A stretch of DNA of 64,000 nt from Alkalihalobacillus sp. BA299 (GCF_017745675.1 NZ_JAFLJM010000001.1:310001-374000), one strand, 5' to 3'; positions 1 to 8,662 are shown, numbered from the stretch's first letter. Translations and numbers: made by a program. Notes: generated by a model from the letters alone, not told the origin.

Positions 1-2
1 TT

Positions 3-182
3 GCTAGTCAACAAATGGTAACTGGTTACGGACAAGCCATAGCAGCAGTCGTTTCTGGATTAACGATGATGGGCGTTATCCATTTTTCTAAGAAAAAAGA
101 AATCAGATGGCTGTCAGAATGGGCCCTTGGGATTGCATTGGTCGTAGGAATGACACTTGGCTACATATCAACATTAATTTAA
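3..182 (+). CDS. C-terminal end of an integral membrane protein (5' end outside window)
   Basis: An open frame runs in from the left edge and stops at 180-182, giving about 59 residues: a short hydrophobic stretch, a basic loop (HFSKKKEIRW) and a second hydrophobic stretch ending GYISTLI. It lies 22 bp upstream of the next membrane-protein gene on the same strand, so the two are probably co-transcribed. The pattern resembles the end of DUF5058-type transport proteins, but too little is visible for a firm name. Confidence 0.55.
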   Translation, partial: ASQQMVTGYGQAIAAVVSGLTMMGVIHFSKKKEIRWLSEWALGIALVVGMTLGYISTLI

Positions 183-204
183 CTTAGGTTAGGGGGCGGT
201 TTAT

Positions 205-894
205 ATGGCAATTGCTAAAAGGATTGAAGAAAGTATTGAGATAAAAAGTGCTCAAACAGATGCGATGCAATCATTTCATTCCAAATCTGATTTCTGGGGG
301 CGTTTAACCCTTTGGTTGGTTGTCTTGGCTTCCTTAATACCACCATTATTTTTTTCATTTGTGCTTGGCTATCACCCGGGGTGGGGAGCTGTAATCGGCG
401 GTCTCATTGGATACGCGGCTTTTGTTGGTATTATGTGGTTTCTTGAGCCTATCACCTATTACCCGATTTTAGGTAGATCAGGAACGTATTTGTCGTTCCT
501 TACAGGTAATATAGCAAATATGTGTCTTCCATGTTCAGCGTCCTCTCAAGAGGCAATTGGTGCAGAGCCAGGGTCAAAGAAAGCTGAGGTCGCGGGTACA
601 TTGGGGATTGCCGTTGCTTCATTAACGAATATTTTAATTATCATCACAGTCGTTTTAAGTGGATCATTTATTCTTACCATAATCCCGCAACCAGTTGAAA
701 GTGCTATGCAATTCATATTACCTGCAATATTTGGAAGCGTTCTAGGTCAGTTTGCTTATAAAAAACCACTCTATGGATTAATCGCGATTGTTATCGGTAT
801 GGTCATTTTATTCTCGCCAATCTTTAGTTTAATAAAAATTGTTTTGTGTGTAGCATTGACTATTGGCGCAGTACTTTTTTTGGAAAAGAGATGA
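205..894 (+). CDS. Multi-pass membrane protein of unknown function, paired with the preceding gene
   Basis: 229 residues. After a soluble N-terminus of about 30 residues there are some six hydrophobic segments (roughly 35-55, 60-80, 130-160, 165-180, 190-205, 208-225). A conserved-looking loop near residues 92-118 reads TYLSFLTGNIANMCLPCSAS, followed by an acidic/basic stretch. ATG 205 follows a G-rich ribosome site (TTAGGGGGCGG). With the upstream fragment it probably forms a two-component transporter or channel. I recognise no specific family, and substrate is not inferable from the sequence. No terminator is obvious downstream before the S-box leader. Confidence 0.6.
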   Translation: MAIAKRIEESIEIKSAQTDAMQSFHSKSDFWGRLTLWLVVLASLIPPLFFSFVLGYHPGWGAVIGGLIGYAAFVGIMWFLEPITYYPILGRSGTYLSFLTGNIANMCLPCSASSQEAIGAEPGSKKAEVAGTLGIAVASLTNILIIITVVLSGSFILTIIPQPVESAMQFILPAIFGSVLGQFAYKKPLYGLIAIVIGMVILFSPIFSLIKIVLCVALTIGAVLFLEKR

Positions 895-1112
895 TCTGTC
901 ACTGTGACACCCCGAAATACTTCCGAAACACTTCGAAATTTGTCGGAAATAACAGGGATACATGAATATTTCTTTAGTATCTGTGAGTATGGAGAAACAG
1001 AAACAGAAAACTGATGCAGAGTGAAATTCCAACCGGAGTAAAAAAGCTTGCAAAATATTAAATAATCATCTACAATACTATTTAAGCCAATATAAATTTT
1101 ATAGCGATAGAC

Positions 1113-1228
1113 TTCTTATCCAGAGCGGTGGAGGGACAGGCCCTTTGAAACCCGGCAACCATTAAATCAGTGATTGATTTAAACGGTGCCAATTCCTGCA
1201 AGGTGGATACCTTGGGAGATGAGAGGAT
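1113..1228 (+). ncRNA. SAM riboswitch (S-box, SAM-I)
   Basis: The leader carries the S-box landmarks in order: CTTATCCAGAG, GGTGGAGGGA, GGCCCTTTGAAACCCGGCAA, a variable P3 hairpin, AACGGTGCCAATTCCTGCA and the closing GGGAGATGAGAGG. In this class S-adenosylmethionine binding favours the terminator. Here the 3' strand GAGAGG at 1221-1226 can also pair with the 5' arm of the terminator at 1245, giving the expected antiterminator. It controls msrA directly downstream. Confidence 0.95.
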
Positions 1229-1244
1229 CGTATGAATATACGAT

Positions 1245-1274
1245 AACCTCTCTATATTTAGAGAGGTTTTTCTT
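1245..1274 (+). terminator. Riboswitch-controlled intrinsic terminator
   Basis: Stem ACCTCTC / GAGAGGT with loop TATATTTA is followed by a T-run. It lies between the S-box aptamer and msrA and is the expression platform of the SAM riboswitch. Confidence 0.9.
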
Positions 1275-1315
1275 ATGGGAAGAAGATTTATCGCTCAACA
1301 AAGGAGCGAATTAAA

Positions 1316-1780
1316 ATGGAAAAAGCAGTATTTGGAGCAGGTTGTTTTTGGGGAGTGGAAGCCTTTTTTGAAGGTATTCGTGGAGTTGAAGAGACAAGAG
1401 TAGGTTATACAGGAGGGCATGTTGAGAATCCTTCCTATGAAGAAGTGAAGACGGGTACGACAGGTCATGCGGAGGCGATCGAAATTTGGTATAACCCTTG
1501 GAAAATATCTTATGCAGAGCTCGTTACTAAATTTTTTGAATGTCATAACCCAACGACACTCAATCGTCAAGGCATTGATATAGGAACGCAATACCGTTCA
1601 GTTATTTTCTTTCAAAATTTTCAACAATTAGAAGTCGCTAGTAAGATTAAAGCGGAGTTAAATCAAGCGAGTGATAAAGAAATTGTCACGGAAATTTCGC
1701 CAGCAAAACCGTTCTATGCCGCAGAAGAATATCATCAAAAGTACTTCCAGAAAAATGGATCCGTTGCTTGTGGGATATAA
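1316..1780 (+). CDS. msrA: Peptide-methionine (S)-S-oxide reductase
   Basis: MsrA reduces methionine-S-sulfoxide in proteins and free methionine in the cytoplasm, using thioredoxin. The 154 residues open with the catalytic GCFWG motif (Cys10), followed by RVGYTGG and an NPTTLNRQG...GTQYRS stretch, all diagnostic of MsrA. It is somewhat shorter than the usual 170-180 residues, ending soon after the YHQKYF motif with a late Cys (VACGI) that could be a resolving cysteine. ATG 1316 follows AAAGGAGCG. Expression is presumably switched by the SAM riboswitch, so repair rises when methionine/SAM is low. No MsrB is visible. Confidence 0.95.
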   Translation: MEKAVFGAGCFWGVEAFFEGIRGVEETRVGYTGGHVENPSYEEVKTGTTGHAEAIEIWYNPWKISYAELVTKFFECHNPTTLNRQGIDIGTQYRSVIFFQNFQQLEVASKIKAELNQASDKEIVTEISPAKPFYAAEEYHQKYFQKNGSVACGI

Positions 1781-1818
1781 ATATATACAATTTCTTTGAT
1801 AATGTCTCCCCTCTTAAT

Positions 1819-1947
1819 ATGTATAATGAACATAAACTTGATAACTTTATTATGATTGGAGACAGGAAGCACGATATTATCGGTGCAAATAATACTGGTA
1901 TTTACTCTATTGGAGTAACGTATGAATTAATTATAAATAAGTTTTGA
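1819..1947 (+). pseudogene. C-terminal remnant of a HAD-type phosphatase
   Basis: About 42 codons contain MIGDRKHDIIGANNTGIYSI, which matches the motif IV region of phosphoglycolate-phosphatase-like HAD hydrolases (GDxxxD then GVxYG). The N-terminal catalytic DxD half is absent upstream, so this is a broken remnant. The frame ends at TGA 1945-1947. Confidence 0.6.
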
Positions 1948-2039
1948 CATTAACCAAGATAAATAGTAATATATATATGTTTAATAGAACGCTTTCATAT
2001 ATTAATATGAAAGATGTAAATTAGTATTTTAAAATTTTA

Positions 2040-2290
2040 TATTTATGGAACCAGGTGCAAGATTAAAGATTAAAATTCTACCATCCTTTAATCTGCTTAA
2101 TAGGGAAGTCGGTTAAAATCCGACACGGACCCGCCACTGTGTTGGGTAGCAGTATCATGTGCTGTTTACTTTCATTAATAACCACTAGGATAGGACATTC
2201 CTGGGAAGGTTTGAAAGAGATACCCTAAGTCAGGAGACCTGCCTGTTTTAACATCACTGATAACCTACGGGAATTAGGGAGGTGGTTAGA
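2040..2290 (+). ncRNA. Cobalamin (B12) riboswitch
   Basis: The leader shows the conserved blocks of AdoCbl riboswitches: AGGTGC at the 5' side, TTAATAGGGAAGTCGG with GTTAAAATCCGACACGGACC, CCGCCACTGT, and the B12 box AGTCAGGAGACCTGCCT at about 2228-2244. A 3' segment (CTACGGGAATTAGGGAGGTGG) could form the loop-loop contact and platform. In this class B12 binding reduces expression of downstream transport or synthesis genes, here a five-gene ABC importer. Confidence 0.95.
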
Positions 2291-2346
2291 GAGTGCAACA
2301 GTATTTTTTTTATATCTTTTAAAAAAGATACATCTTGTAATTATAA

Positions 2347-2385
2347 GCATTTCTGACCTCTAAAGTGTCGGAAATGCTTTTTTTA
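2347..2385 (+). terminator. Intrinsic terminator of the cobalamin riboswitch
   Basis: Stem AGCATTTCTGAC / GTCGGAAATGCT with loop CTCTAAAGT runs into T7. It sits between the B12 aptamer and the substrate-binding protein gene, so the riboswitch probably works by premature termination. Confidence 0.9.
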
Positions 2386-2421
2386 GTTCTAAAAATACTA
2401 TGAAACTGGAGAGGAAATAGA

Positions 2422-3972
2422 ATGAATAAAAGTATATCAATTTTACGAATAGGGATGACTCTATTTATTTTAATCCTAGTACTGGCAGGATGCAGTGGAA
2501 CAAGTGAAAAAACGGTTCAAGAAACAGAAGCAACAGATCCGAAAAATCAAACATTGACGATGGCATATACTTGGAACCCAGCAGGTCTGGATGTCCACGG
2601 CAGTGATAGTTGGCATATAATGCGCTCAGGTGCAGCGGAAACATTAATTGGTTTAAATGAACAATTAGAGCCCATTCCTTGGCTAGCAAAAGAGTGGCAT
2701 CAAGAAGAAGATACAGTATGGATGTTAAAGCTAGAAGAAAACGTTATGTTCCATAATGGAGATAAAATGGATGCAGAAAGTGTAAAAGCATCTTTATTAC
2801 GCTCCTTAGAAATCAATCAAAGGGCAAATGATTTATTGGATGTACAATCGATTGAAGTAGTTGGGCCAAGTGAAATTAAAATTGTTACAAACAACCCGAA
2901 TGCAACTTTAATTCCACACTTAGCTGATCCTTCCACTATTATTCTTGATGTAACTACGATTGATGAAGTGGATACATATCCAGCTCTTACTGGTCCGTTC
3001 AAAATAAAGGAATTTACAAAAGATGATTCGCTTGTAGTTGAAAGATATGAAGAGTATTGGGGAGAAAACGCATTACTAGCTGAAGTAACGATGAAATTTA
3101 TGACAGATGGAAATTCACGTTTAATGGCACTGCAATCTGGAGCAGTTGACGTAGCGACCGATCTACCTCTTGATAGTATTTCTTTAATTGAAAGGGAAGA
3201 TCATTTGGAAGTGTTATCTGCACCATCGCTACGTACTCATATGATCCTATATAATATGAATTCACCATTGTTTCAAAACTTAGCTCTTAGACAAGTTGTC
3301 GATTTAGCGATCCCACGGGAAGCGATTATTCATTCTGTCATGATGGGATATGGAACAGAAGCAAACAGTCCATTCGCCGATGTCTTGCCATTTGGAGATG
3401 TACCGCGAACTATAGTCAATCAATCCATTAATCAGCTAATGGGAGAAGCGGGTTGGCAAAAAAACAAGAACGGGATGTGGGAAAAGGATGGAAACTTGTT
3501 TGAATTTACGTTGTTAACGTTCCCGCAGCGACCTGAATTAACAGTGATGGCAGAAATTATTCAAGCCGAATTATTACAAGAAGGTATTCAAGCACACATT
3601 CGTCAGGTGGAGAATATTGATGATACGTTAGAAAGCGGAAATTGGGATTTAGCGATGTATAGTATGTTAACAGCGCACACTGGAGATCCTCAATATTTCT
3701 TAAATATTTTCTATCAATCTAACAGTTCTTCAAATGTTAGTTACTATACTTCAGCTGAACTTGATGAATTACTTGACCGATTAAATCAAACGTTAGAGCA
3801 AATAGAGAGAGACCAGTTAGCTAGACAAATACAAGAAATAATTAATAACGATATTCCCCAATCATTTGTTGTTCATCCAATGACAGTGTTTGGAAGTAAA
3901 AAGGATGTAAAAGGGTTTACGGTACATCCAATTGAGTATTATTATATTCATTCTCGTATTGAACGAGAATAA
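2422..3972 (+). CDS. ABC transporter substrate-binding lipoprotein, SBP_bac_5 (Dpp/Nik) family
   Basis: Extracellular binding protein of a peptide/nickel-type ABC importer. The 516 residues begin with a lipoprotein signal peptide ending LVLAGC (lipid-anchored Cys24), then the family-5 fold: early NQTLTMAYTWNPAGLD, LAKEWHQEEDTVWMLKLEENVMFHNG (the WxFxLR...FHDG signature, slightly altered) and a long C-terminal domain. It is the first gene of a five-gene operon behind a cobalamin riboswitch. Family members carry peptides, nickel-metallophores or haem, and the B12 control suggests a cobalt complex, nickel/cobalt metallophore or corrin precursor. That substrate is inference. Confidence 0.88.
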   Translation: MNKSISILRIGMTLFILILVLAGCSGTSEKTVQETEATDPKNQTLTMAYTWNPAGLDVHGSDSWHIMRSGAAETLIGLNEQLEPIPWLAKEWHQEEDTVWMLKLEENVMFHNGDKMDAESVKASLLRSLEINQRANDLLDVQSIEVVGPSEIKIVTNNPNATLIPHLADPSTIILDVTTIDEVDTYPALTGPFKIKEFTKDDSLVVERYEEYWGENALLAEVTMKFMTDGNSRLMALQSGAVDVATDLPLDSISLIEREDHLEVLSAPSLRTHMILYNMNSPLFQNLALRQVVDLAIPREAIIHSVMMGYGTEANSPFADVLPFGDVPRTIVNQSINQLMGEAGWQKNKNGMWEKDGNLFEFTLLTFPQRPELTVMAEIIQAELLQEGIQAHIRQVENIDDTLESGNWDLAMYSMLTAHTGDPQYFLNIFYQSNSSSNVSYYTSAELDELLDRLNQTLEQIERDQLARQIQEIINNDIPQSFVVHPMTVFGSKKDVKGFTVHPIEYYYIHSRIERE

Positions 3973-3986
3973 TGTAGGTGGAAAGA

Positions 3987-4916
3987 ATGTACCGTTTTTT
4001 GGTAGACCGCTTTTTGCAATTCATGTTTGTGATCATCTGCGTTCCAACATTAACTTTTCTTTTATTGCGAGTTTCACCTGGTGACCCAGCTCAAATTATG
4101 CTTTACGAAAACGGGGTTCCGGCATCTGAGGAAGCGATAAGCTACTTACGTGAGGAACTAGGATTGACAGAAACACTTGCTGTTCAATATGTTCAGTGGG
4201 TCAGTCAGATTATTAAGGGACAATGGGGGACATCTTTTGTTTCCAAGGAACCGGTGTTAATAGAGCTAGTCAAAAGATTACCGGCAACATTAGAATTAGC
4301 AGCAGCTGGTTTGTTTGTAATGCTAGTATTTACGTTTACTTTTGGGATTACAACAGCGATCTGGTCAAAAGGGTGGTTGGATCGAATAGGAAGACTCCTC
4401 GCTCTCTTGGGGTCTTCGATTCCCGCCTTTTGGCTTGGCTTTCTTTTGATTTATGTTTTGTCTGTTAAGTACGGGGTACTTCCGCCGATGGGGCGTGGCA
4501 GCTGGGAACATTTGATTTTACCCGCGATTACACTAGGGTTTGGTATGGGGACTGTATATGCGCGAGTATTAAAATCCAACCTTCTTGAAATGATGCAGCA
4601 AAACTTTGTGAAAGCTTCTAAAGCGAGGGGATTATCGAATACCCGCATTATCTTGTTTCAAGTGTTAAAGCATGCTTTCTTACCAATTGTAACGATGCTA
4701 GGAACAAGCTTCGCGTTTATGTTAGGTGGAAGTATTATTGTCGAAACGATTTTTTCTTGGCCAGGCTTAGGGCGTTATATTGTCGAAGCGATTAAACACA
4801 GAGATTACCCCATTATACAAGGTTATGTGATTTTCGTTACGATCTTATTTGTCTTGATTCACTTAATAGTTGATTTTATCTATATTTTGTTAGATCCACG
4901 CCTGCGTGTTCGTTAG
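3987..4916 (+). CDS. ABC transporter permease, DppB/NikB family
   Basis: First membrane subunit of the importer, about 309 residues with six predicted membrane helices and the family hallmarks RVSPGDPA near the N-terminus, the EAA-like loop KASKARGLSNTRIILFQVLKHA and the GGSIIVETIFSWPGLG block. I place the start at ATG 3987, 9 bases inside the longest frame (GTG 3978), because AGGTGG lies at the right distance. It begins 14 bp after the binding-protein gene. Confidence 0.88.
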   Translation: MYRFLVDRFLQFMFVIICVPTLTFLLLRVSPGDPAQIMLYENGVPASEEAISYLREELGLTETLAVQYVQWVSQIIKGQWGTSFVSKEPVLIELVKRLPATLELAAAGLFVMLVFTFTFGITTAIWSKGWLDRIGRLLALLGSSIPAFWLGFLLIYVLSVKYGVLPPMGRGSWEHLILPAITLGFGMGTVYARVLKSNLLEMMQQNFVKASKARGLSNTRIILFQVLKHAFLPIVTMLGTSFAFMLGGSIIVETIFSWPGLGRYIVEAIKHRDYPIIQGYVIFVTILFVLIHLIVDFIYILLDPRLRVR

Positions 4917-4928
4917 GAGGGAAAATAA

Positions 4929-5732
4929 ATGAAAAAAGCTCGCCAATTGAATAAGGGATTGACTGTTGGGGTTGGGATCTTTGTTTTATTTCTCCTCTTA
5001 GGTTTGTTCGCAAAATGGCTTACTCCTCATGATCCGTTAATGATTAACCTCGAACATCGACTTAACCCTCCTAGTATGGATTACTGGTTCGGAACGGATC
5101 ATTTAGGTCGTTGTATTTTCTCACGTATCCTTTATGGCATACAAACGACCGTATCCTCGGCAATTTTTATTATGGCATTTACGTTACTGATCAGTTTGCC
5201 AATCGGTCTTACAGCCGGTTATTGGAGAGGCCGTACAGACCATTTTTTTATGCGAATTGTAGATGGTACACTAGCACTGCCTGATGTAATCGTAACGATT
5301 GCAATTGTTGGGATTTTAGGCCCAGGGTTTGTAAATATGTTAGTTGCCATTGTTTTAGTTCGTTGGGCAAATTATGTGCGGTTTATACGTAGTCTTGTAT
5401 TAAAAGTGGGAAATGAAGATTTTATTTTATCTGCTCGAATGTCTGGTAATTCTCATATTCGGATTATAAAACGTTACATACTCCCGCAAATCATGACACC
5501 TACTCTTGTTTTTGTAGCATTGGATTTGGGGAGGATTGTTCTTTTAATGGCGGGACTCTCTTTTTTAGGACTTGGAGTTCAACCTCCAACGCCTGAGTGG
5601 GGAGTAATGTTATATGATGCCACATCTTATTTTCAAATTGCCCCACATATTATGATTTTTCCAGGGTTAGCGATTATGTTCTTTGTCCTATCTTGTCAGC
5701 TTATGAGTGAGAGGTTAAAAAAGTTAGCGTGA
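4929..5732 (+). CDS. ABC transporter permease, DppC/NikC family
   Basis: Second membrane subunit, 267 residues. It has an N-terminal anchor helix, the FGTDHLGRCIFSRILYG motif typical of DppC/NikC, an EAA loop (SARMSGNSHIRIIKRYILPQ) and the terminal AGLSFLGLGVQPPTPEWG signature. ATG follows AGGAGGG by a short spacer, 12 bp after the first permease. It should form a heterodimeric channel with the DppB/NikB-like protein. Confidence 0.9.
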   Translation: MKKARQLNKGLTVGVGIFVLFLLLGLFAKWLTPHDPLMINLEHRLNPPSMDYWFGTDHLGRCIFSRILYGIQTTVSSAIFIMAFTLLISLPIGLTAGYWRGRTDHFFMRIVDGTLALPDVIVTIAIVGILGPGFVNMLVAIVLVRWANYVRFIRSLVLKVGNEDFILSARMSGNSHIRIIKRYILPQIMTPTLVFVALDLGRIVLLMAGLSFLGLGVQPPTPEWGVMLYDATSYFQIAPHIMIFPGLAIMFFVLSCQLMSERLKKLA

Positions 5733-5745
5733 AAGAGGGGAGACG

Positions 5746-6459
5746 ATGATTATCAAACCGATATTACATATAGATCATCTTGAAGTATCTAACATTCAAG
5801 GTCAAAAATCAGTGCCGCTTGTTCATGATGTTTCTTTTTCCTTGTACAAAGGTGAAACAGTTGCGCTAACAGGTACAAGTGGCTGTGGGAAAAGTATAAC
5901 CGCTCATGCCTTAGTCGGTATGTTAGACTCCAACTTTCAAGTGACAAACGGGCATATATATTACAAAGACGAGAATATTCTCACGTATGATGAGAAAAAG
6001 TGGCAAAAGCTGCGCCGCGAAGAAATTGGATTATTAATTCAGCATTCATTAAGTGGCTTAAACCCAATTCGTACAGTAAAAAAACAAATGGTAGAAGCGT
6101 TAAAACAAAATAAAAAATCGCCATACGAAAACAGGGAAACCTATTTACATACGATTTTAGAGCAAGTAGGATTTTCGGATCCTGCAGAGATTTTATCCTC
6201 TTATCCCTTTGAGTTAAGTGGGGGAATGCGGCAAAGAGTTTTATTAGCGATGCTCATCAGCTTACGACCTCAAATCCTTATTGCAGACGAACCGACAACT
6301 GCCCTTGATGTGATCAATAGAGAAAAGGTTTTACAATTGCTTAAAAAATTGCAACATGAGCTAGGGTTAACGATATTATTAATCTCCCATGACCAACATA
6401 GCGTAAAGAAACTGGCCAATCGTGTACTGCAAATGAATCCAGGAGGTATTCTTCAATGA
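5746..6459 (+). CDS. ABC transporter ATP-binding protein, DppD/NikD type
   Basis: First ATPase of the importer, 237 residues. Walker A GTSGCGKS, ABC signature LSGGMRQR, Walker B ILIADEP and the switch His in LLISHD are all present. At 237 residues it lacks the C-terminal oligopeptide-type extension (often with an Fe-S cluster) found in DppD/OppD, as is common for NikD-like proteins. Its 3' end overlaps the next gene by four bases (ATGA), which indicates translational coupling. Confidence 0.9.
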   Translation: MIIKPILHIDHLEVSNIQGQKSVPLVHDVSFSLYKGETVALTGTSGCGKSITAHALVGMLDSNFQVTNGHIYYKDENILTYDEKKWQKLRREEIGLLIQHSLSGLNPIRTVKKQMVEALKQNKKSPYENRETYLHTILEQVGFSDPAEILSSYPFELSGGMRQRVLLAMLISLRPQILIADEPTTALDVINREKVLQLLKKLQHELGLTILLISHDQHSVKKLANRVLQMNPGGILQ

Positions 6460-7232
6460 CCTTACTAAATATACAAGATGTAACGAAACGATATCCGTTT
6501 AGATTGAGAAGAAGGAAGGGTTTAAATCAGTCTTCAACGATTAAAGCATTACATGAAATCAATCTTACATTAAACCGAGGTGAAAGTCTTGGAATTGTTG
6601 GAGAAAGTGGCAGTGGAAAAAGTACGTTAGCAAAGGTGATCATGAATATCGAACGCCCATCTTCAGGAAAAGTGTTGATGGACGGTAAATCTATGAGTGA
6701 AATGAAAGATTTAACGATTTATAAACGGATTCAGCTGGTACTACAAGATTCATCCACTTCTTTATATCCAAGATTAAAAGTGAGAGATATTCTTGAAGAA
6801 CCAATTCACAATTACTTTCCCGAAAAAGATCAAGCTTGGAAAGAGGAAAGATTAGTGAAAATATTAAAATTAGTTAATCTCCCCCTTTGCTATTTATCAA
6901 GATTACCAGGTCAATTAAGTGGTGGCCAGAAGCAGCGTGTATGCATTGCTAAGGCACTAGCTGTACAACCTGAAATTATTATTTTTGATGAATCAATTGC
7001 TAGTTTAGATCAGTCAGCTCAAATAGAGATCATAAATATGTTAAAACATATAAAAAATATCGAAAATATATCTTATCTTTTTATTACGCATGATCTCTTA
7101 TCCATACGTCAATTATGTGACCAAGTTTCTGTCATATACCAAGGGGAAATTGTAGAAACATTTAGTAACTGGGACATCCAAGAGCTAAAGCATCCTTACT
7201 CGCGTTCATTATTTCGGGCTGGAGCTGTATAG
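6456..7232 (+). CDS. ABC transporter ATP-binding protein, DppF/NikE type
   Basis: Second ATPase, 258 residues, with Walker A GESGSGKS, signature LSGGQKQR, Walker B IIIFDES (Ser follows the catalytic Glu where Pro is common) and switch FITHD. The short C-terminal HPYSRSLFRA is the usual tail of DppF/NikE proteins. It is the last gene of the riboswitch-controlled operon. A B12-dependent mutase operon lies 13 kb downstream, so cofactor supply and use are encoded close together. Confidence 0.9.
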   Translation: MTLLNIQDVTKRYPFRLRRRKGLNQSSTIKALHEINLTLNRGESLGIVGESGSGKSTLAKVIMNIERPSSGKVLMDGKSMSEMKDLTIYKRIQLVLQDSSTSLYPRLKVRDILEEPIHNYFPEKDQAWKEERLVKILKLVNLPLCYLSRLPGQLSGGQKQRVCIAKALAVQPEIIIFDESIASLDQSAQIEIINMLKHIKNIENISYLFITHDLLSIRQLCDQVSVIYQGEIVETFSNWDIQELKHPYSRSLFRAGAV

Positions 7233-7259
7233 CGACGTAAATCGGTTGTGATCATGACT

Positions 7260-7397
7260 TTATAAACCTTCTGGCATAATGTATCCGCCACTAACGGTCA
7301 AGAGGACAGATGGCCGTAATTCAGCTAAAGATGAATCAAGTTGATAGATGTCAATTGTCGAAAATACCGCTTCAAAACGGTGGGTAGGTTCTAAATT
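7260..7397 (-). pseudogene. Short C-terminal coding remnant, family not recognised
   Basis: On the minus strand 45 codons stay open and end at a TAA; they read protein-like (FEAVFSTIDIYQLDSSLAE then LLTVSGGYIMPEGL). No start or ribosome site is nearby and the frame breaks upstream. I cannot name the family. It is the only content I see in the gap between the importer operon and the DJ-1 gene. Confidence 0.3.
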
Positions 7398-7482
7398 TGT
7401 TCTATATTTTTAATAGTAGATTTATAGTAAAGAATTATTATATAAAAATGCTACAAATAGAATTTTACGGGAGGTTAAAAAA

Positions 7483-8076
7483 TTGTCACAACGTACAGTT
7501 GGTATATTACTATTTAACGATGTAGAAGTATTAGATTTTGCAGGACCATTTGAAGTTTTTTCTATTGCGACTATTCCTAAATCAAATGATAAGCCCTTTA
7601 TTGTAAAAACAATTTCAGAAAATGGAGAATTAGTTACTGCGAGGAATGGTTTAAATGTTAAACCAGATTTTAGTTTCGCTAACCACCCTTCATTAGACAT
7701 TGTTATTATTCCTGGGGGATATGGTGCTGAAAAGATTGAAATTAACAATCCTAATGTAATTGAGTGGATCAAAAAACAACAAACAAAAGTGGAGTTTATG
7801 ACTTCCGTCTGTACTGGTGCACTGCTTCTTGCAAAAGCAGGTATTCTTGATGGAAGAAGAGCAACAACGCATTGGATGGATATTGATAGATTAGAACAGG
7901 AATTCCCTGACGTATCAGTCCAACGTGGTGTTAAATTTGTTGATGAAGGTTCACTAATAACTTCTGGAGGGATTTCAGCAGGAATTAATATGTCCTTTCA
8001 TTTGATTTCTCGACTACTTGGAAAAGAAGTTGCTATAGAGACAGCAAGACGAATGGAATATGAAATTGAGTTATAA
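7483..8076 (+). CDS. DJ-1/PfpI family protein (isonitrile hydratase-like)
   Basis: 197 residues of a class-I glutamine-amidotransferase-like fold. An early Asp lies in LDFAGPFEVF, the loop VIIPGGYGAEKI follows, and the nucleophile elbow SVCTGALLLAKAG carries the conserved reactive Cys with ATTHW behind it. This matches the InhA/AraC-N-terminal branch of DJ-1/PfpI proteins rather than the protease-like branch; no HTH domain is attached. Start is TTG 7483 behind GGGAGGT. Candidate roles are isonitrile hydratase or another small-molecule hydratase; the substrate is unknown. It is apparently monocistronic. Confidence 0.85.
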   Translation: MSQRTVGILLFNDVEVLDFAGPFEVFSIATIPKSNDKPFIVKTISENGELVTARNGLNVKPDFSFANHPSLDIVIIPGGYGAEKIEINNPNVIEWIKKQQTKVEFMTSVCTGALLLAKAGILDGRRATTHWMDIDRLEQEFPDVSVQRGVKFVDEGSLITSGGISAGINMSFHLISRLLGKEVAIETARRMEYEIEL

Positions 8077-8131
8077 TTACCTTTTAACTAATTGGAATAA
8101 TTGAGATACACCTAGTGCCCCTACCGCAAAT

Positions 8132-8662
8132 TTAGTTTGGTAATGAGGAAGGGATATTTCCCATCCCGTTCGAAGCCTGAATCACGCCGCAAGCCAATCG
8201 CTTTCCAGCATCTCCTGCCGGCTGCGTACGGTAATCGTCGGGGTTCTGATGAATTATTACTGCTTTTCCGATCACATCGGCTACGTTAAATTTATTGGTA
8301 AAGAAACACATATACGCATAACCGTTATTAGAAAAGAGAACCGGAAAATCGCCTGCGTGATTGCCGTGCGGTTGATTTGTCGGATTCCAATGCTCTCCTG
8401 CGGCCAAAAAAGGCTCCTTTTGATCTCCAATTTGACAGCTGCCGTTTTCATGGATATGAAACCCGTGTGGGCCGATCGGGTCCTTGTTTCCCTGAGCAGG
8501 TCGATAAGGCGGGAGTCCGTAAATTTGCGCACAAACCATCGTTCCTCCCAGGACTTGTTGAAAAGATACGATTCCTCTGATATCAGGGGCTAGAGTGCCA
8601 CCGTTGACTTCTGCGTAAACTGCGTTCATCCGATAATTGTAATACGAATGGTTGTAAAACAT
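8132..8662 (-). CDS. sodC: Cu/Zn superoxide dismutase family protein
   Basis: Dismutates superoxide using copper and zinc. The 176 residues keep all ligands: GFHIHENGSC (two Cu His and the disulfide Cys), GEHWNPTNQPHGNHAGDFP (bridging and Zn His plus Asp), VIIHQNPDD (fourth Cu His) and GKRLACGVI (active-site Arg and second Cys). There is no signal peptide or lipobox, unlike B. subtilis YojM; the N-terminus is Tyr/Asn-rich (MFYNHSYYNY), so location is unclear and spore-surface association is conceivable. Base composition is visibly GC-richer than its neighbours, suggesting transfer. It stands alone and convergent to the DJ-1 gene. Confidence 0.9.
   Translation of the reverse strand: MFYNHSYYNYRMNAVYAEVNGGTLAPDIRGIVSFQQVLGGTMVCAQIYGLPPYRPAQGNKDPIGPHGFHIHENGSCQIGDQKEPFLAAGEHWNPTNQPHGNHAGDFPVLFSNNGYAYMCFFTNKFNVADVIGKAVIIHQNPDDYRTQPAGDAGKRLACGVIQASNGMGNIPSSLPN

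Noticed and set aside
8249-8593. Plus-strand frames across the superoxide dismutase gene
   Set aside because: They arise from the high GC of sodC on the other strand and show no plausible protein features.
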